Source: Desulfobaculum xiamenense
GTDB lineage: Bacteria; Desulfobacterota; Desulfovibrionia; Desulfovibrionales; Desulfovibrionaceae
Assembly (NCBI RefSeq): GCF_011927665.1
Contig: NZ_JAATJA010000001.1
Coordinates: 1,283,019 to 1,347,018, forward strand
Direction: 5' to 3'
DNA length: 64,000 nucleotides
Shown here: in pieces, positions 1 through 7,096 of the stretch
Numbering within the stretch: position 1 is the first letter of the stretch
Layout: the number at the start of each line of letters is the position of its first letter
Program-made: the position numbers and the translations under genes
Notes under the pieces: model-generated
Databases searched by the model: none
Told to the model about the DNA's origin: nothing
Seen by the model: only the letters and a program-made list of their open reading frames with translations

Positions 1-31
1 CTGCCTGTTCCTATCCGAGGCCGATCCGAAT

Positions 32-250
32 TCATCCCGGCGCTGGTTCGGAAGGCCCATCAAAAATGTCCGGCCGCAACACATGAGCAGGAATGCCGAA
101 GGCTCTTTCGTATCGCTTCGCAGCGGACGGGCTAACCCTCCGCAACCCTTGACAATGACGCCAAACTGAGGGAGGTCCAAGCCCCACCATACTGGCCATA
201 GCCTCGTACGTGAGGTGATGCGCCTTCCGGAAACGCTCAAGTGTATTCAT
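32..250 (-). CDS. Cro-like helix-turn-helix protein
   Basis: This is a 72-aa protein beginning MNTLERFRKAHHLT. It has a single HTH-like segment (about residues 12–50, including GLGPPSVWRHCQG) and no other domain. It is divergent from the S24 repressor, the usual cI/cro arrangement, so I infer that it is the opposing small regulator of a lysogeny switch. I chose the ATG at 250 rather than the longer open frame because a good leftward promoter (258–286) ends only 7 bases upstream of it. That would make the message leaderless. The HTH is visible; the Cro role is inferred from size and position. Confidence 0.6.
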   Translation of the reverse strand: MNTLERFRKAHHLTYEAMASMVGLGPPSVWRHCQGLRRVSPSAAKRYERAFGIPAHVLRPDIFDGPSEPAPG

Positions 251-257
251 GAGCAAT

Positions 258-286
258 AAATTACCAGTTGGAAATATTTTTGACAA
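258..286 (-). promoter_or_regulatory. Leftward promoter with embedded repressor operator O1
   Basis: Read on the minus strand there is a TTGTCA -35 box (286–281), a 17-bp spacer and a TAATTT -10 box (263–258). The near-palindrome TTACCAGTTGGAAA (261–274) lies across the spacer and -10. It matches the dyad found in the rightward promoter near 1056. A repressor bound here would block transcription of the Cro-like gene. Confidence 0.55.
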
Positions 287-299
287 GAGGCATTGCCCT

Positions 300-989
300 A
301 TGGAAACTAAAACCCACGTAAGCGATGAGGGTATGAGATATTTCGCTGAATACCCCCGCATTGTCGAACTCATCATCGAGCGCATCGAAGCCCTGAAAGA
401 CAAGGGGCAAAGCTACGCTGCGACCGCAAAGCTCATCGGCGTAAAGCCCCCAACCATCACCCGCTGGCTCAAGGGGGATCGGTCGAAATTGTCCCTCGAC
501 ATCTTCCTCCGCTGCATGGACGCGCTTCAGATTCAACCCCACGATGTCTTTTCAGGTATCACGCCAGACCTCCAGGAGTACGACTTCATCCCGAAGGTAA
601 CCGCCAAGCTTGGCTGCGGCAGCGGCTCCCTTCAGGTGGAAAGCGACGTCCAAGGCCTCTACGCCTTCCGCTCGGACTTCCTCGAAATGTGGCACTTCCA
701 CAAAAGCAGGCTTGTCATGTTCGAAGCCACGGGCGACAGCATGAGTCCCACCATTGAGGATGGCGACAACATACTCATCTCCACAGGCACCGACATGGCA
801 CCGCGCACGGGAGAACTCTGGGCTATCGGCATCGACGAAGAGCTTCTCATCAAACGTATTGAGCGCCGCCCCGGTGTTCTCGTTCTGAAATCCGACAACT
901 TGTCGTACAAACCAATCGAAGTCCCTCTTAATGATCACGCCAACATCCGCTTGATTGGCAAAGCCCTTTGGCTTGCCAGAATTCTCTAA
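300..989 (+). CDS. S24-family (LexA/CI-type) phage repressor with self-cleavage domain
   Basis: This 229-aa protein has an N-terminal HTH (about residues 38–60: SYAATAKLIGVKPPTITRWL) and a C-terminal S24 peptidase domain. The self-cleavage bond would be Cys106-Gly107 in KLGCGSGS. The serine nucleophile is Ser147 in GDSMSPTIEDGD and the general base is Lys185 in ELLIKRIE. This is the complete catalytic set, so the repressor should be inducible through RecA-stimulated autocleavage (family knowledge). I chose the ATG at 300 because AGAGG lies 9 bases upstream; a longer frame opens at 249. It should bind the TTACC-N4-GGTAA dyads at 261–274 and 1023–1069. Confidence 0.85.
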   Translation: METKTHVSDEGMRYFAEYPRIVELIIERIEALKDKGQSYAATAKLIGVKPPTITRWLKGDRSKLSLDIFLRCMDALQIQPHDVFSGITPDLQEYDFIPKVTAKLGCGSGSLQVESDVQGLYAFRSDFLEMWHFHKSRLVMFEATGDSMSPTIEDGDNILISTGTDMAPRTGELWAIGIDEELLIKRIERRPGVLVLKSDNLSYKPIEVPLNDHANIRLIGKALWLARIL

Positions 990-1022
990 CTTCCCACCCC
1001 ACAAAAATTTTTTCACTTTTTG

Positions 1023-1072
1023 TTACCAATTGTCAGCGTTTTGTTGACCTAAAAATTACCTCTTGGTAATAT
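1023..1072 (+). promoter_or_regulatory. Rightward early promoter with two operator dyads (O2, O3)
   Basis: A strong sigma-70 promoter is visible: TTGACC (1044–1049), a 17-bp spacer and TAATAT (1067–1072). A perfect dyad TTACCTCTTGGTAA (1056–1069) fills the spacer and overlaps the -10. A half-conserved copy, TTACCAATTGTC, starts at 1023. The same dyad sits in the leftward promoter at 261–274. This is the expected control point for the rightward run of phage genes starting at 1420. Confidence 0.65.
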
Positions 1073-1419
1073 CTGTTTCCAAGAGGAAAACACCACCCCG
1101 ATACGCCCCGAAGCCACGCGAGCCTCGGCCGCAGAAGTAGGGAGACGCAGGAGTGGGGGTTCCAAAGCCACGAGTCCCGAGCACGGCAAGCCGCAAGCCA
1201 CAAGGCGGGAAAGCACGCGACGGCAGGGACGACGGCACAAATTCCGAAACGTCGGGGTTTGCGGAGAGAGAGCCGCGAAGGAAGTCGAGGAGAGGACTTT
1301 CGCCAAGGGGATCCTTCCCCCGCCCACCACTCTTCACGATTCAGCGGTGACTCCTGGCCGGGCGCAAGGACATGTGACCCGGCCCCTCCCCAAGCCCCGA
1401 CACACCACCGGAGGTCGCC
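1073..1419 (+). other. Long leader without a convincing gene
   Basis: About 350 bases separate the rightward promoter from the first convincing start codon. The stretch is GC-rich and open in several frames, but none of the translations looks like a protein and none has a good ribosome site. It may be an untranslated leader with an antitermination or small-RNA role; I see no structure that proves this. Confidence 0.3.
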
Positions 1420-1566
1420 ATGGAATGGGTTTACGACAGCGCGTCGCACCGTCTCATGACGTTCGTGAAGACCCGGTCCGGCCGCATCATGCAGCTCACG
1501 GCGGACGATCTCGGCTCGCTGCGGGCAATGTACGAAGCCATCGTGCGCAAGGCGGTGGCAGCATGA
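1420..1566 (+). CDS. Small phage protein, 48 aa
   Basis: The gene has an ATG at 1420 with GGAGG 5–9 bases upstream and encodes a 48-aa protein starting MEWVYDSASHRLMTFVKT. Its stop codon overlaps the start of the next gene (ATGA at 1563–1566), a sign of translational coupling. The sequence resembles short KTRSG..YxY-type phage proteins (a small basic beta fold), but I cannot assign a family. It opens the rightward early operon. Confidence 0.55.
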   Translation: MEWVYDSASHRLMTFVKTRSGRIMQLTADDLGSLRAMYEAIVRKAVAA

Positions 1567-1727
1567 CCAGCGGCATCCGTAGCGCTTCGCCCCTGCGTCA
1601 CGGCCTCACTCTTATTCTCACCATCGTAGCCGACGCCCTGCAATTCTGGATTCTCGCGGTCCTCTTCATCCTCGCCCTCGGCGCTCTCTGGAAGCTGGGC
1701 AACGTCCTCGAAGCCTCGCTCAACTAG
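1563..1727 (+). CDS. Small single-pass membrane protein
   Basis: This 54-aa protein overlaps the previous gene by 4 bases. A polar N-terminus is followed by a long hydrophobic stretch (about residues 13–46, rich in Leu, Ile, Ala and Val) that can span the membrane once or as a hairpin. Phage early regions often carry such small membrane proteins, but nothing here identifies the function. Confidence 0.5.
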   Translation: MTSGIRSASPLRHGLTLILTIVADALQFWILAVLFILALGALWKLGNVLEASLN

Positions 1728-1788
1728 GCGAACCCCCCTCGGCGTCTGCCACGCGGACGCGCCCGGCCTCGCCGGGAAGGAGAGAACC

Positions 1789-2064
1789 ATGATCATCGTC
1801 GATCCGACGCACACCATCACCGGCAGGCTCTGCCCGAAATGCCTCGAACTGATCGGGCGCTGCGAGCGGCTCCACAAGGCTCCAGACGGCACCCTCGAAT
1901 GCCGGGTCGCGGGCTGCGGATTCCGCGCCACGCCGGAGGAGCGCGACGAACAGATGCGCGCCCTCATCTACGAATCGTGCCTGCGCACGGGCTGCCCCTG
2001 CCCCGACGCCATGCGCCCCAGCTGGGCGCGGTCGGACAACGCCCTCAAGGAGGCCACATCGTGA
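1789..2064 (+). CDS. Small cysteine-rich, probably zinc-binding phage protein
   Basis: This 91-aa protein begins MIIVDPTHTITGRLCPKC and has an upstream GGAAGGAG. It contains a CPKC pair near residue 15 and further cysteines at about 25, 38 and 43, consistent with a small zinc ribbon. Additional cysteines follow near the C-terminus (CLRTGCPC). Its end overlaps the start of the next gene by 4 bases. The function is unknown; a DNA-binding or accessory early role is an inference. Confidence 0.55.
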   Translation: MIIVDPTHTITGRLCPKCLELIGRCERLHKAPDGTLECRVAGCGFRATPEERDEQMRALIYESCLRTGCPCPDAMRPSWARSDNALKEATS

Positions 2065-3035
2065 CCAGCATGCGAAACAACACCGCCGTCGTCCCGGCAA
2101 CGCGACCCGCGGCACAGGTCCCGGCCATGCCCGCGCCCGTCGAGCAGTTCGCCATGCAGGCCGACGAGCTCAAGGCGCAGGTCACGCTCATCCAGAACGT
2201 GATGAACGCCGTCATGAAGCCGGGCGAGCACTACGGCACCATCCCCGGCTGCGGCGACAAGCCCGCCCTGCTCAAGCCCGGCGCAGAAAAGCTGGCCATG
2301 ACCTTCCGCCTCGCCCCCTCCTACGAGATTGAACGCATCGACCTGCCGAACGGGCACCGCGAGTATCAGGTCACCGCCACACTCACCTCCGTCATGACCG
2401 GGTCCTACCTCGGGCAGGGTGTGGGCGCGTGCTCCACCCGCGAAGGCAAGTACCGCTACCGCTCCGAAGACACAGGCCGCGCCGTGCCCAAGGAATATTG
2501 GGACACGCGGGACCGGCAGCTCCTCGGCGGCCCCCAGTTCACGCCGCGCAAGAGCAAAGGGGAATGGTGCATCGTCGAGCGCGTCGAACACGACAATCCC
2601 GCCGACTACTACAACACGTGTCTCAAGATGGCGAAGAAACGGGCGCTGGTGGACGCGGTCCTCACCGCCACGGCGGCCAGCGACATCTTCACGCAGGACG
2701 TCGAGGACGATCCGAGCCTGTACGGCGGCAAGCCCGCCCAGACGGCGCAGCCCGGACAGCGGCAGGCCGCCCCGACACAGGGCGCGGCACCCCGACGCAA
2801 CGGCGGCGGACGCGCCAGCGCCAAGCAGCTCACGGCCATCGGCAGGATGATAGACGGACGGCTCGGCTGGGACGAACGCACCACGCTGGCCGCCGTGAAC
2901 GGCTTCCTCGGCGCGGAGGTGGACACGCTGGCCGATCTGACCATGGCGCAGGCCTCGGCCATCATCGACGCCCTTGGCAACGGCACGCTCGCGGCTCCGG
3001 ACTCCATGAGCCGCATGGACGACGCACCGTTCTAG
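2061..3035 (+). CDS. Phage early protein, possibly recombination or ssDNA-associated
   Basis: This is a 324-aa protein from a GTG at 2061 with AGGAGG about 7 bases upstream; an ATG at 2070 is the alternative. The central block has the pattern PGEHYGTIPGCGDKPALLKP, which I recognise from a phage protein family that is usually encoded beside Gp157 or single-strand annealing genes. The middle region (GGPQFTPRKSKGEW...YYNTCLKMAKKRALVDAVL) is characteristic of the same family. A Pro/Gln/Ala-rich linker precedes a C-terminal helical region. I infer a DNA replication or recombination role from the neighbour rather than from a catalytic motif. Confidence 0.6.
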   Translation: MTSMRNNTAVVPATRPAAQVPAMPAPVEQFAMQADELKAQVTLIQNVMNAVMKPGEHYGTIPGCGDKPALLKPGAEKLAMTFRLAPSYEIERIDLPNGHREYQVTATLTSVMTGSYLGQGVGACSTREGKYRYRSEDTGRAVPKEYWDTRDRQLLGGPQFTPRKSKGEWCIVERVEHDNPADYYNTCLKMAKKRALVDAVLTATAASDIFTQDVEDDPSLYGGKPAQTAQPGQRQAAPTQGAAPRRNGGGRASAKQLTAIGRMIDGRLGWDERTTLAAVNGFLGAEVDTLADLTMAQASAIIDALGNGTLAAPDSMSRMDDAPF

Positions 3036-3048
3036 AAGGAGGCCCATC

Positions 3049-3576
3049 ATGCTCAGGATCCACGACACGGAGCAGGCAATCCATGATCTGTTCGACGCAG
3101 CCGAGGAAATGGCATCCCGGCCCGAGGACTTCACCGACGAGGAACGCGCTGAAATCCAGCGTGCGCTGGAAGAACAAGCCGATCTCCTCGCCAGCGAGGA
3201 GGCGGAACACGCGGACCGCTACGCCTTCGTGATTCGCAAGCGTCTCGACGAGGCGAGCTTTCTCCGCGAGGAGGCCCAGCGACTCCACGAGAGGGCGCGC
3301 GCCGTCGAGAACAACGTGGCGCGATTCAAGACCACGCTGATCGACGCCTTCAGACGGCACGGCATCCAGAAGATCAAGGGCGCGAAGTACACGGTGTTCC
3401 TGCGCACGGCCGAATCCGTGACCCTCGACGTCGATCCCGAGAACCTGCCGTCCGAATTCAGGAACGAGGTGATCGAGTACAAGCCGCGCAAGGCCGACAT
3501 CAAGGCCGCAATCAAGGCGGGCGGCACCGTGCCCGGAGCGCGGATCGTGGAGAATGTCAGCCTCACCATCCGCTAA
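3049..3576 (+). CDS. Siphovirus Gp157-like protein
   Basis: This 175-aa protein starts with an ATG behind an AAGGAGG site. The N-terminal two thirds is a charged helical/coiled region. The C-terminal part (KYTVFLRTAESVTLDV followed by PRKADIKAAIKAGGTVPGA) matches the signature of the Gp157 family (PF05565). That family was first noted in Streptococcus thermophilus siphophages, where it was linked to phage resistance when expressed by the host. The family assignment is strong; the mechanism is unknown. It sits 13 bases downstream of the previous gene in the same operon. Confidence 0.8.
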   Translation: MLRIHDTEQAIHDLFDAAEEMASRPEDFTDEERAEIQRALEEQADLLASEEAEHADRYAFVIRKRLDEASFLREEAQRLHERARAVENNVARFKTTLIDAFRRHGIQKIKGAKYTVFLRTAESVTLDVDPENLPSEFRNEVIEYKPRKADIKAAIKAGGTVPGARIVENVSLTIR

Positions 3577-3675
3577 CCCGGACGAGGCTCACGATACTTG
3601 CGAACAGTCCCCTTCCCTCCAACCGTCCCCGGCCCGACACCCCCCTTCGCTGGGCCGGGGGCACAGGAGAGCGCC

Positions 3676-4026
3676 ATGCATAACGCAAACGCAACCGGCA
3701 TCGTCTTCGGCGTGGTCAAGGCACGCGCCCTGCTCCGGTCCCTCGTGATCGGACCGGGACCGAAGCTCCCCCCGCGCGAGGACGCCATGCTCTGGGAAGC
3801 CTATCAGGCCCTGAATCAGGCCGAGGGAGCCATCGAAAACGCCATCGGCCTGCGCGGCGAACTTGCCGACCACGAGGCCCTGCGACAGGTCGCCGACCGC
3901 ATTGAGACGGACGAGGCCATCCAGGACGCCCGCGAATCCGCAACCGCCCCCATGTCCGCAGCCCTGCGCCGCGAACAGGCCGGATGCGAGGAATCCCACC
4001 GCCGCCGCGACGAAGCCGCGGCGTGA
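3676..4026 (+). CDS. Hypothetical phage protein, helical
   Basis: This 116-aa protein starts at the ATG at 3676 behind AGGAGAG; the open frame extends further upstream without a better start. It is predicted largely helical and rich in Glu, Ala and Arg (DAMLWEAYQALNQAEGAIEN), and ends in an Arg/Glu/Ala-rich tail. I recognise no family. Its position in the early operon suggests an accessory phage function. Confidence 0.45.
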   Translation: MHNANATGIVFGVVKARALLRSLVIGPGPKLPPREDAMLWEAYQALNQAEGAIENAIGLRGELADHEALRQVADRIETDEAIQDARESATAPMSAALRREQAGCEESHRRRDEAAA

Positions 4027-4040
4027 CGGGGACGAAGATC

Positions 4041-4262
4041 ATGCGCAACCGCAACAGCAACGGCTCCATCCACACTCCCCTTCCGGGCGTGTTCCCCGAG
4101 ATACGGCGCGGGGAACGCGTCCGGGTAAGGACCAGCGCAGGCGACCACAGAAAGAGCTTCGCCATGTCCGGCGTCGAATATGATCGCCAGCTCGGCTGGG
4201 GCCTGCGCGTGGCAGGCGAAGGCTTCGTGAAGGTCCACGACCTGCTGGGGATTCTGCCGTGA
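4041..4262 (+). CDS. Hypothetical phage protein, small beta-rich
   Basis: This 73-aa protein starts at the ATG at 4041. A GTG at 4023 overlapping the previous stop is an alternative start. The sequence has several arginines and short beta-like segments (RGERVRVRTSAGDHRKSF, GWGLRVAGEGFVKV). It has no recognised domain. It lies 15 bases after the preceding gene and reads as part of the same transcript. Confidence 0.4.
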   Translation: MRNRNSNGSIHTPLPGVFPEIRRGERVRVRTSAGDHRKSFAMSGVEYDRQLGWGLRVAGEGFVKVHDLLGILP

Positions 4263-4386
4263 GCACCCCAAGGGAACGAAGACAAAACCGTGACGCTCAC
4301 AACAATCGAACATCGCACGTTCCGGAACACATCTCTGCTAAGACGCTGCCCCCCCCCACGCATCGCCTAACCCCACCCCTTCCCCT

Positions 4387-4409
4387 GCCCGGAACGTTCT
4401 GTTCCGGGC
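4387..4409. repeat. Perfect 9-bp inverted repeat (hairpin)
   Basis: GCCCGGAAC (4387–4395) and GTTCCGGGC (4401–4409) are perfect inverted copies around a 5-base loop. No T-run follows, so it is a weak terminator candidate. It lies 35 bases before the next start codon and could be an attenuator, an operator or an RNA-processing site. Confidence 0.5.
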
Positions 4410-4443
4410 GCGGATAAGGGATGGAGAGATAGGAGGAATCCGA

Positions 4444-4725
4444 ATGACCGTCCTCTATAGACCAGGCCTGTGCGAACTGTGCGAGAACAATGTCGAGAAC
4501 AGGGGAAAGGTTTGTGTGCTCGAAAGAAAGCACATCCGCGTCAACGCAAAGACGGGCGAGCCCTACATCTACCGAACGGACACTGTCTTTCACCCCATCA
4601 TCCGGCGCAACGCTGGCATTCCGGGCTGGCACAACATCGAAGGGCCGTATCCTGCGAAATGTGGAAACTTCCGCAAACGCAAGGACGCACTTGACCATGT
4701 TAGTACAGACAAACCGAACACATGA
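4444..4725 (+). CDS. Hypothetical phage protein with N-terminal CxxC
   Basis: This 93-aa protein has a good AGGAGG ribosome site upstream. It carries Cys-x2-Cys near residue 10 (LCELCENN) and further Cys and His residues (VFHPIIRRN, AKCGNFRKR), compatible with metal binding. The stop overlaps the methyltransferase start by 4 bases, so the two are probably translationally coupled. It could be an accessory factor of the methyltransferase, but there is no direct evidence for that. Confidence 0.5.
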   Translation: MTVLYRPGLCELCENNVENRGKVCVLERKHIRVNAKTGEPYIYRTDTVFHPIIRRNAGIPGWHNIEGPYPAKCGNFRKRKDALDHVSTDKPNT

Positions 4726-5507
4726 CCACCGCCCAGCCAACACCGGCACCGACCGTCGGGGAACTCTTCGCAGGGATCGGCGGAATGAGCCTCGGCCTCG
4801 CATGGGCGGGATTCAATGTTCGATGGCAGGTAGAAATAGATGAATGGTGCAGACGCATACTCGAAAGCCACTGGCCAGACGCCATACGCTTCGACGACAT
4901 CCGAACTCTCGACCCAGACAGTCTGGCTCCCGTTGATCTCATCTGCGGAGGCTACCCCTGCCAACCATTTTCCAACGCCGGAAAGCGAAAGGGCTCGCGC
5001 GATGACCGCCACCTCTGGCCGGAGGTTGTTCGCATCCTTCGCCATCTCCGAAGGATGGAACGACACCCCGCTTGGTGCCTGTTTGAAAACGTTGATGGCC
5101 ACGTCTCAATGGGCCTCGACAGCGTGCTTTCTGACCTGGAGGGAATCGGCTACACCTGCTGGCCGCTCATTGTTCCAGCTTGTGCCGTCGGGGCACGACA
5201 CCAAAGAAATCGAGTCTGGATTGTGGCCAACGCCAAACGCGACTTGTTTCAAGGGCGGCCGGCTCTCGCCTCGAAAGGATGTGGCCAATCCACTCAAGAA
5301 CAACTGGCAGGACTTCTGTTCCCTTGTCCTTGGCCATCGCTATCCGTCGCCAGAGCTTTCCGAGCTGGTGATGGGTTTTCCCGACAAGTGGACAGAAACA
5401 GGGCCATCGGAAATGCCGTCGTCCCACAGGTTGCATACATGATGGGCATGGCAATCCGGACCGCGCACGAGATCCACAATCTCCCCTACGCAGGAGACCC
5501 CACATGA
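4722..5507 (+). CDS. C5 cytosine-specific DNA methyltransferase
   Basis: This 261-aa enzyme contains the ordered C5-methyltransferase motifs: ELFAGIGG (I, residues 14–21), GGYPCQPFS (IV, catalytic Cys80), ENV (VI, 122–124), RHQRNRVWIVA (VIII, about 159–169) and RAIGNAVVPQ (X, near the C-terminus). Only about 45 residues separate motifs VIII and IX/X, so the target-recognition region is very short. No restriction endonuclease is nearby, so it is probably an orphan phage enzyme that protects or marks its own DNA. A second long frame overlaps it (see 4840–5442). Confidence 0.9.
   Translation: MTTAQPTPAPTVGELFAGIGGMSLGLAWAGFNVRWQVEIDEWCRRILESHWPDAIRFDDIRTLDPDSLAPVDLICGGYPCQPFSNAGKRKGSRDDRHLWPEVVRILRHLRRMERHPAWCLFENVDGHVSMGLDSVLSDLEGIGYTCWPLIVPACAVGARHQRNRVWIVANAKRDLFQGRPALASKGCGQSTQEQLAGLLFPCPWPSLSVARAFRAGDGFSRQVDRNRAIGNAVVPQVAYMMGMAIRTAHEIHNLPYAGDPT
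4840..5442 (+). other. Overlapping +1-frame ORF inside the methyltransferase gene
   Basis: This is a 200-codon open frame, shifted relative to the methyltransferase. Its translation contains motifs I recognise from annotated phage proteins, notably TACFLTWRESATPAGRSLFQ, SGLWPTPNA (5215–5241) and LVMGFPDKWT (5365–5394). The second and third are encoded by the same DNA as methyltransferase motifs VIII and X. Either this frame is a real overprinted gene, or such database proteins are out-of-frame readings of methyltransferase genes. I cannot decide from one sequence. Confidence 0.25.
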
Positions 5508-5584
5508 CCAAACCCACCGCCGAAGCCCTCCGCCTCACCCTGCTCCACCGCGGCCCGCTTCCGCGGGACTTCGGCATCTGGTGA
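5504..5584 (+). CDS. Very small phage ORF, 26 aa
   Basis: An ATG at 5504 overlaps the methyltransferase stop (ATGA) and encodes 26 residues beginning MTKPTAEALRLTLLHRG before a TGA. Overlap coupling and the otherwise tight packing of the operon make translation plausible. No function can be suggested. Confidence 0.3.
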   Translation: MTKPTAEALRLTLLHRGPLPRDFGIW

Positions 5585-5617
5585 ATCGCAATCGTAAACC
5601 TCAGAGTGAGGAGCGAC

Positions 5618-5878
5618 ATGCCCCGCCACAAAGGCTCTGCCACAATCCGACAGGAATACCTGTCCCGCCCGCAGGCAGCGAGATTCTGCGGAGTCAGCCC
5701 CCGAACGTTCCGGCGGTGGGAAGAGTCCTACGCAATCCCGGCGAAAGGACCCGAACGAAATCGGTTTCTTATCGCTGACCTCTCCGCATTCATGGACAAC
5801 CCTGAAGAATTCCTCGCAACGAGACGAGGAAGCGCCCGACGCCCTGCAACTGGCTTCACTCCGGTTGTCGTGCGTTGA
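5618..5878 (+). CDS. Excisionase-like helix-turn-helix protein
   Basis: This 86-aa protein begins at an ATG behind GAGGAG. Residues about 12–40 (QEYLSRPQAARFCGVSPRTFRRWEE) form a MerR/AlpA-like winged helix of the kind found in excisionases. The rest is a short charged tail. It lies directly upstream of the integrase and nearly touches it, as expected for a recombination directionality factor. The fold is well supported; the excisionase role is inferred from position. Confidence 0.65.
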   Translation: MPRHKGSATIRQEYLSRPQAARFCGVSPRTFRRWEESYAIPAKGPERNRFLIADLSAFMDNPEEFLATRRGSARRPATGFTPVVVR

Positions 5879-5888
5879 AAATTACGGC

Positions 5889-6968
5889 ATGACCGTGGAC
5901 ATGAAACCTGTAACGGCAAGAGCCACAACGGATGGACGATGGTTCGTGTCCTATCGTGTGCAGGGCAAGAAGAGCCCTGTTCGCGAATACTTCGGACGCG
6001 GAAAGACTGGGGAACAGACGGCGAAAATCCGTGCTGCAGAGCTTAACCTGTCCAAGACCAAGGGAGAAACCCTTGGGCGGACATCAACGGACATCTATCT
6101 GGATGAACTGGCACAAGTATACTTGGACGACGCTAAACGGCGCGGAGTCTCCGAGTATTGGCGCAAGGAATTCACCGCGCTCCTCAACACCACGATTCTC
6201 CCGGCACTCTCTTCGCGTCCCGTCGATCAGATTTCCTTCGCGGACATCGTGCGCATGGCCGACGGCTGGGGCAAATCCGTTGCCACAACCAACCGCTATC
6301 TGGGATACCTGCGCGCTGTGTTCCGCTTCGGGCTGGACCAGGACATCACCACCGTCAACCCTCTTCGGAAATGGCGAAAGGCCAAGGAGACAACCAAGCG
6401 CGACTTCCGGCTGACCATGGAAGACTTCGAACGGATCCGCGCGAAGGCAATGCCCCACCTCGCCATTGCCATGGAGATCGAACTAATGACATGGGCTCGC
6501 CCCGGTCCGACGGAACTCTTCAAGCTCCACAAGCGCGACATCGACCCGGAAGCCAAGACCATCCGCATTCGCGGAACCAAGACGCCAACATCGGATCGCC
6601 TCATGCATCTTGATGGCGACGAAGTCTGCAGGCTGCTGGAAATCACAAGCCTCTCGAAATCGGGATACCTGATCGAATACGCAGGCGCACCGGTCAAGCA
6701 GATTGCCAGATCGTGGGCGGCTGCCGTCGAAGCTGCGGGCATCACCTACCATGTCACACCCTATGACATCCGCCACCTCGGCATATCCGAAGCCCTCAGA
6801 GCCGGGGCTGATCTCGCCGCCGTCTCCCAGATGGCGGGGCACGCCGACATCTCCACCACCCAACGCAAATACTACCACTGCCTCAAGGGTGAGAAGGCCA
6901 GAGCGGCCACCCTCAAGGCCAAGGCAGCCCGCCCAAAGGCTGGCAAAGTCGTCAACTTCCCACGATGA
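5889..6968 (+). CDS. Tyrosine recombinase (phage integrase)
   Basis: This 359-aa protein has an N-terminal arm-binding region, a core-binding domain (about 65–165) and a C-terminal catalytic domain. Candidate catalytic residues are Arg204 (TWARPG), Lys231, Arg295 in PYDIRH, His318 in MAGHAD and the tyrosine at 328/329 in RKYYH. The position usually held by His in HxxR is Tyr292. I chose the ATG at 5889; a TTG opens the frame at 5865. The gene lies next to a tRNA-Pro 3' end with arm-type repeats between them, so the target site is almost certainly that tRNA gene. Confidence 0.9.
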   Translation: MTVDMKPVTARATTDGRWFVSYRVQGKKSPVREYFGRGKTGEQTAKIRAAELNLSKTKGETLGRTSTDIYLDELAQVYLDDAKRRGVSEYWRKEFTALLNTTILPALSSRPVDQISFADIVRMADGWGKSVATTNRYLGYLRAVFRFGLDQDITTVNPLRKWRKAKETTKRDFRLTMEDFERIRAKAMPHLAIAMEIELMTWARPGPTELFKLHKRDIDPEAKTIRIRGTKTPTSDRLMHLDGDEVCRLLEITSLSKSGYLIEYAGAPVKQIARSWAAAVEAAGITYHVTPYDIRHLGISEALRAGADLAAVSQMAGHADISTTQRKYYHCLKGEKARAATLKAKAARPKAGKVVNFPR

Positions 6969-6972
6969 TTTC

Positions 6973-7036
6973 TGGTACACACCTTGGTACACACGCACGC
7001 CGTTTTTGGTACACAATCGCCCATTTTTGTGTACCA
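6973..7036. repeat. TGGTACACA repeats between integrase and att core
   Basis: TGGTACACA occurs three times in direct orientation (6973–6981, 6985–6993, 7007–7015) and once inverted (TGTGTACCA, 7028–7036). All four copies lie in 64 bases between the integrase stop and the tRNA-derived core. Clustered short repeats here are typical of arm-type integrase or excisionase binding sites. Confidence 0.6.
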
Positions 7037-7096
7037 AATCAAAAAAATCTTCAATTATTCCAGCATATGCTCTGACGCATCCTTCTTTGGGAGCAG

